Shown here: one piece after another, positions 60,265-64,000 of the stretch | Numbering within the stretch: the first letter of the stretch is position 1 | How the letters are laid out: every line of letters starts with the position of its first letter | Origin: Paludisphaera mucosa | Lineage (GTDB): Bacteria > Planctomycetota > Planctomycetia > Isosphaerales > Isosphaeraceae | Assembly (NCBI RefSeq): GCF_029589435.1 | Contig: NZ_JARRAG010000001.1 | Coordinates: 1,912,808 to 1,976,807, forward strand | Direction: 5' to 3' | DNA length: 64,000 nucleotides | The notes under the pieces: generated by a model | The model's database searches: none | Seen by the model: the letters and a program-made list of their open reading frames with translations, nothing else | What the model was told of the DNA's origin: nothing | Translations under genes and position numbers: made by a program

Positions 60265-62241
60265 TCATTCCTGCGACGTCAGAAATCCGTGATAGACGCC
60301 CAGCCAGTAGGAGAGCGTCCAGGCCACGCCGTCGTCCTCGCGACGGCCGTCGCCGCCCCAGTCGGCCCGCCAGGGGTCGGCGTTCCAGCGCGCCTGGGTG
60401 CGTTCGGCGGGCGAGAGCACGCGGTCGAGCACCGTGTTGATCCGCCGGTGCCCGGGCTCGTGGCGGATCCGGATGTCGTGGCGCTGGGTGTTCTTCGTCG
60501 TCCAGGCGACCAGGTCCCAGGGCCATTCGCGGAGCGTCTCTCGGGCGTCCTCGACGTCGCAACGGCGGCCCGTCGAGGCGCCGTAGATGAAGTTGTAGAG
60601 CGGGCTCCGCTCGGCCCGGATCGACTGCTCGCCCTCGATCGGCTCCCACGTCCGGGCGATGCTTTGCACCAGGATCCGCCGCTTCGCCGGGTCCTTCTCC
60701 AGCATCAGCAGCGGGTAGTAGCAGAGGTAGAGCAGCTCGTCGTCGGAGTGGTTGATGTCGGCCCAGCGGCCCCCCTCGTGGCGACGCATGAGCAAGGTGT
60801 TGAGCAGGTAGTGGTGATCCTGGATCAGGCGGTCGGCGGCCTCGGCGTACTTGCGATCGCCGGTGATGTGCTCGGCCACCTTGAGGAACATCAGGATCTC
60901 GATCGAGTTGAGGGCGCGGAGGTCGTAATACAGCGGGTGCTCGTTGATGAGTTCCGGCGTCCAGATCCCCCAGCGCGTCTTGCGGCCCGTATGGTCGATC
61001 AGGGTGTAGTCGTTCTTGAGGATCCCGTCCGTGACGCGCCGGACGACCGCGGCGATCTCGGCCTTCTCACCTTGGTCGGCCACCAGGTCGTGGTACAGAT
61101 ACCAGGCGAAGTAGTGGCCGTCGAGCTCGTCGCTGCTGGTATCCCCCTTGCACCAGAGGTTGGGGTGCGTCGCCGAGCGATACCAGACCCGCGCGGTCTC
61201 ACCTGGGGCGTGGACCTTGTCCGTCGGCGTGAATCCGTTGACGCCGGCCGCGACCTCCTCGTCGGTCACGATCGCGCGGGCCGGGAAGCCGGGGATGCCC
61301 GACAGCCGCTCCAGGTCGAGCAGGGCGCTCATCGACCGCTGCGCCTCCCGTCGTGCGGCCGGGTCCTTCGTCGCTCCGAAGCGGAGAGCCTGGGCGCCGA
61401 CGTACATGGAGGTCCACAGGCCGTCGTTGTCGCTCACGTCGAAGACGGCGCCCCTGGACACGTCTCCCGGCGTCTTCAGGTCGATGGCGGCGATGTATCC
61501 GCGGCGGCTGTGGCGCTCCTGGACGATCCGGTCGAAATGGGCGGCCTTCTCGGCCAGCGTCGTAGGCAGGTCCTCGATGCAGGCGACGCCCGTCTTCGTT
61601 TCGAGCCAGGTCCGGCCCTTCGCATCGGTCCAGACGGCCTGGACCTCGTTGTCGGGCAGCCAGCGCAGGCCCCAGAAGTACTGAAAGACGCCGTCGCGGA
61701 GCCGCCACGCCCCCTCAGGCGTCCCGGCCCAGACGTCGCCGCCGGGGGCGAGGTGCAGGCAGTTGACGTTCTCGTAGGGCACGCCGTCGAGGCGGCCGAG
61801 CTTCTGCCACCACTGATCGCCGTCGCATAAGAAGACGCCGCGGTCGGTGCCGACCCAGAGCTGACCCAGCCGGTCGGCCGTCAGCGTCTTGATCTTCGTG
61901 TTCCAGGGGACTTGTTGCTGCCCGGGTTCCGGATGCCGCGGCCCGACTTCGAGGCGCTCGTAACCCGCTTCGGTCGAGCGGAAGGGGCCGTCTTCGGTGA
62001 GCACCCAGATCCGGCCGTTCGCGGCCCGAGCGGCCGAGAGCACTTTCAAACCTTCGGGCAGCTTCGACCGGTCGACGAAGTCGAACGAGGGCGAGGGCCG
62101 GCTCACGCCCTCGGGGAGGGAGGCGCCCTTCGCATACCTGGTCGCGACGAGCTGCGGATAGGTTGCGGACGTCGCGCGGCCCGGCGCAGACGCCAGGAGG
62201 AGCCCGGCGAGCACGGGCGCGAGGATGTTCCTGCACAACAA
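60265..62241 (-). CDS. Exported protein with regulator-propeller repeats and alpha/alpha-toroid-like domain
   Basis: 658 residues from TTG 62241 (GGGAG nine bases upstream); signal peptide NILAPVLAGLLLASAPGRATS. Residues about 60-230 carry propeller repeats of the two-component-regulator kind (ANGRIWVLTEDGPF, RLGQLWVGTDRGVFLCDGD, PGGDVWAGTPEGAWRL, AKGRTWLETKTGV), each with a GxxWxxT/GTxxG turn. From about 240 the sequence turns helical (RMSALLDLERLSGIPGFPARAIV, ELDGHYFAWYLYHDLVADQGEKAEIAAVVRRV, INSIEILMFLKVAEHITGDRKY), like alpha/alpha-toroid glycoside-active proteins. No catalytic pair can be named. Not linked to a sensor kinase. Confidence 0.78.
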   Translation of the reverse strand: MLCRNILAPVLAGLLLASAPGRATSATYPQLVATRYAKGASLPEGVSRPSPSFDFVDRSKLPEGLKVLSAARAANGRIWVLTEDGPFRSTEAGYERLEVGPRHPEPGQQQVPWNTKIKTLTADRLGQLWVGTDRGVFLCDGDQWWQKLGRLDGVPYENVNCLHLAPGGDVWAGTPEGAWRLRDGVFQYFWGLRWLPDNEVQAVWTDAKGRTWLETKTGVACIEDLPTTLAEKAAHFDRIVQERHSRRGYIAAIDLKTPGDVSRGAVFDVSDNDGLWTSMYVGAQALRFGATKDPAARREAQRSMSALLDLERLSGIPGFPARAIVTDEEVAAGVNGFTPTDKVHAPGETARVWYRSATHPNLWCKGDTSSDELDGHYFAWYLYHDLVADQGEKAEIAAVVRRVTDGILKNDYTLIDHTGRKTRWGIWTPELINEHPLYYDLRALNSIEILMFLKVAEHITGDRKYAEAADRLIQDHHYLLNTLLMRRHEGGRWADINHSDDELLYLCYYPLLMLEKDPAKRRILVQSIARTWEPIEGEQSIRAERSPLYNFIYGASTGRRCDVEDARETLREWPWDLVAWTTKNTQRHDIRIRHEPGHRRINTVLDRVLSPAERTQARWNADPWRADWGGDGRREDDGVAWTLSYWLGVYHGFLTSQE

Positions 62242-62434
62242 GGGCGGGGCTCCCGAGGGGGCTGGATCGATCGAGGGGAGACGGTGGGGAGAGGGGCCGG
62301 CGGCGACGCCAGGCTGACATGCTAAGGCCCATGGACGATCGATGCAACGACCGGCTCGGCTTGATCCCCGCCGCAGGCTCGGTCATGCTTGGCGATCATC
62401 CCGCCGGCCCACCCCTGGAGGTTGCAGAGCGATC

Positions 62435-63772
62435 ATGAGAGACACCGGACCTCCCGCCCCTGCGTCGAAGACCCTGCCCTGGGCGTGGCTGCTGCTCGCG
62501 CTGGTGGGCGCGGGGGCGGCCGACGACCGCGTCGCCGTCGGGGTCGACGCCGAGGGCTGCGTGGCGGTCTCGCGGATCGTCTCGGCCCTGGCCGGCGCGA
62601 CGGGGCAGGACGTCAAGGCGCCCGAGGCCGACCTGACGCTCCCCGTGCGAGGGCTGGCCGGCGCCCTGGGTCGTTCCCTGCTCAAAGATTGCCTGGGCGA
62701 CGACGTGGGGATCGACTTCACACGCGAGGCCGTGGTCTTCGTCGTCCCACAAGCCCTCGGCCGCGACGGCTCGCGGGCTGAGTGGCGCGAGCGGCTCGCC
62801 GCGCTGGCGAAGCGGACGGAGGAGGCGGCGGGCCGGCGCGCCCGACACGCCATGCGGGCCCGGCCGTCGTATCGCCCCAACGACCCGACGCGACCGACGA
62901 TCTGCCTGGTCCACGGCCTCAACTCCTCGTCGGGCGGGTTCGTGCATATGATCCCGCACCTGGAGGCCGCCGGATACGGGATCGTGATGTTCGACTACCC
63001 GTTCAACCAGAAGCTCGAGGAATCCTGCGAGGCGTTCCGGGCCGACTGGACGGCGTTCCGCGAGCAGGCCGGCGAGCGTCGGCCGTGGGCGATCCTGGCC
63101 CACTCGATGGGGGGGCTCGTGGCCCGCGACTACGTCGAGGGGCCGGGGCGAGGCGCGGGCGACGTCGATTCGCTGATCCTGATCGCCCCCGTCAACCAGG
63201 GGACCCACGTGGCCCGGCTCCAGCCCTTGCGGCAGATGATCTCCCAGATGTCGGCGGTCCGCTTCAAGCAGACGACCCAGGCCCTCGCCGAGCTGTCCGA
63301 AGGCCCCGGCCGATCGGCCGACGACATGCTGCCGGGGAGCGCGTTCCTGAAGCGGATCAACGCCCGGCCCCCGAACGAGGCGGTCCCCTATCACATCCTC
63401 TCCGGCAGCCTCGGGCTGCTCACGGCCGAGTCCCGAAAGCAGATCGAGGATCAACTCGAACAGTTGTCACGGAACGCCGGACCGTTCGCGATCCTGACCC
63501 GCGTCGCCGCGGGGGAATTCGCGCCGATCCTCGACGAGCTGACCGACGGCACCGGAGACGGGGCGATCAAGATCGAGGCCACGCGGCTGCCCGGCGCGCC
63601 CGATCCCGTCGTCCTCGCCGCCAATCACGCCGAGCTGATCCGGGCCCCCATCCTCTTCGCCGACCCCGGGCCGGTCGTCACCATGCCCTGGATCCTGCGC
63701 TGGCTCAAGGGGGACGGGGTCGGCGAGCCCGCCCCCCCCGCCCCGGCCGAGCCGGCTCCGAAGCCCGAGTAA
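62435..63772 (+). CDS. Exported alpha/beta hydrolase, lipase-like
   Basis: 445 residues from ATG 62435, with GGAGG 13 bases upstream. The N-terminus has a hydrophobic stretch (LPWAWLLLALVGAGAA) and looks like a signal peptide. After about 140 residues the hydrolase starts: TICLVHGLNSSSGGFVHM gives the oxyanion loop, AILAHSMGGLVARDYVEG holds the nucleophile Ser, and IKIEATRLPG/VVLAANHAELIRAP carries the His. An Asp is likely in the preceding loop. The pattern resembles triacylglycerol or PGAP1-like lipases. The C-terminal 15 residues are Pro/Ala-rich. Substrate unknown. Confidence 0.85.
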   Translation: MRDTGPPAPASKTLPWAWLLLALVGAGAADDRVAVGVDAEGCVAVSRIVSALAGATGQDVKAPEADLTLPVRGLAGALGRSLLKDCLGDDVGIDFTREAVVFVVPQALGRDGSRAEWRERLAALAKRTEEAAGRRARHAMRARPSYRPNDPTRPTICLVHGLNSSSGGFVHMIPHLEAAGYGIVMFDYPFNQKLEESCEAFRADWTAFREQAGERRPWAILAHSMGGLVARDYVEGPGRGAGDVDSLILIAPVNQGTHVARLQPLRQMISQMSAVRFKQTTQALAELSEGPGRSADDMLPGSAFLKRINARPPNEAVPYHILSGSLGLLTAESRKQIEDQLEQLSRNAGPFAILTRVAAGEFAPILDELTDGTGDGAIKIEATRLPGAPDPVVLAANHAELIRAPILFADPGPVVTMPWILRWLKGDGVGEPAPPAPAEPAPKPE

Positions 63773-63890
63773 GCGGCTCCGGTCCAAGGGCTTGGGTTCC
63801 CGCGCGGCTTCGGATAATCTGGTCAGGCCCAGGGAGAGGCCGCGTCGCGCACGGCCGACCAACCACCTCCGCGCCGAGGACCTGCCGCCC

Positions 63891-64000
63891 ATGTCGCAGA
63901 CCGTCGATACCACCGCCCTCGCCCCGGAACCACCCCCGAAGACCGAGTCTCATCCGCCGGGCCTCTACGCCCTGTTCACGACCGAGATGTGGGAGCGGTT
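63891..64000 (+). CDS. Peptide MFS transporter, POT/PTR family (N-terminal fragment)
   Basis: The window ends after about 36 residues. ATG 63891 begins MSQTVDTTALAPEPPPKTES; then GLYALFTTEMWERF matches the start of helix 1 in proton-coupled oligopeptide transporters (LF..E.WERFS.Y). The rest, including the E-x-x-E-R motif, lies outside. About 35 residues is too few for certainty beyond the family. Confidence 0.75.
   Translation, partial: MSQTVDTTALAPEPPPKTESHPPGLYALFTTEMWER

Overview
The window is a GC-rich chromosomal segment from a planctomycete, most likely of the Isosphaeraceae (Singulisphaera/Paludisphaera/Tautonia type). This rests on family content, not on a search: a DUF1549/DUF1553 plus DUF1501 secreted pair, a TIGR03067-type protein, an N-terminal FENLEDRQLLS (LEPR-XLL-like) targeting motif, a YTV-motif cell-wall-like repeat protein, large serine/threonine kinases with WD40 or zinc-ribbon parts, and many secreted proteins of unknown role. 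I see no rRNA, tRNA, CRISPR array, prophage or insertion sequence. Most genes are single units or short pairs, typical of this phylum.

Layout. 1-2778: end of hisA and an EF-G paralogue. 3000-5495 (minus): an error-prone (Y-family) polymerase followed by a divergent SRAP-like protein and an unknown protein; the polymerase has a promoter with a possible operator. 5667-9709 (minus): a very large kinase-WD40 gene broken by one in-frame stop and one frame loss. 10083-13697 (plus): alpha-L-fucosidase, a membrane-anchored thioredoxin-fold protein and a pyrophosphate-type phosphofructokinase. 13915-16141 (minus): an ABC-2 exporter pair. 16356-18335 (plus): an alpha/beta hydrolase with an unrecognised C-terminal domain, then a small cold-shock-like protein. 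18514-21595: transketolase and a histone-deacetylase-family enzyme. 21582-23912 (minus): an exported serpin and a NYN-LOTUS protein. 24535-27262: the YTV repeat protein and a TIGR03067 protein. 27288-28770 (minus): two unknowns and ribosomal protein bTHX. 28931-32828: the DUF1549/1553 and DUF1501 pair. 32856-33299 (minus): an exported Cys-rich copper-storage-like protein.

33498-42622: D-xylonate dehydratase, lipoproteins, a kinase carrying an Ada-like zinc site, HemQ, Maf, a receiver protein and a small membrane protein. 43005-47674: a BON protein and an M14-S9 double peptidase. 48095-52919 (minus): a charged protein, a second receiver, a short UvrC and a phosphosugar mutase. 53477-63772: a CAP protein, YjbQ, several secreted proteins, a propeller/toroid protein and a lipase-like hydrolase. 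63891-64000: start of a peptide transporter.

Central metabolism is scattered (hisA, pfp, tkt, phosphosugar mutase, xylonate dehydratase, HemQ). DNA repair appears twice (Y-family polymerase/SRAP-like; UvrC). The rest is mainly cell-envelope and extracellular function. The items most worth a second look are the polymerase/SRAP-like cassette with its promoter, the doubly broken kinase gene, a three-copy palindromic composite repeat (2826-2969, 13719-13877, 47824-47970), the 84-nt repeat arrays of the YTV protein, the M14-S9 fusion, and the hydrolase/cold-shock pair.
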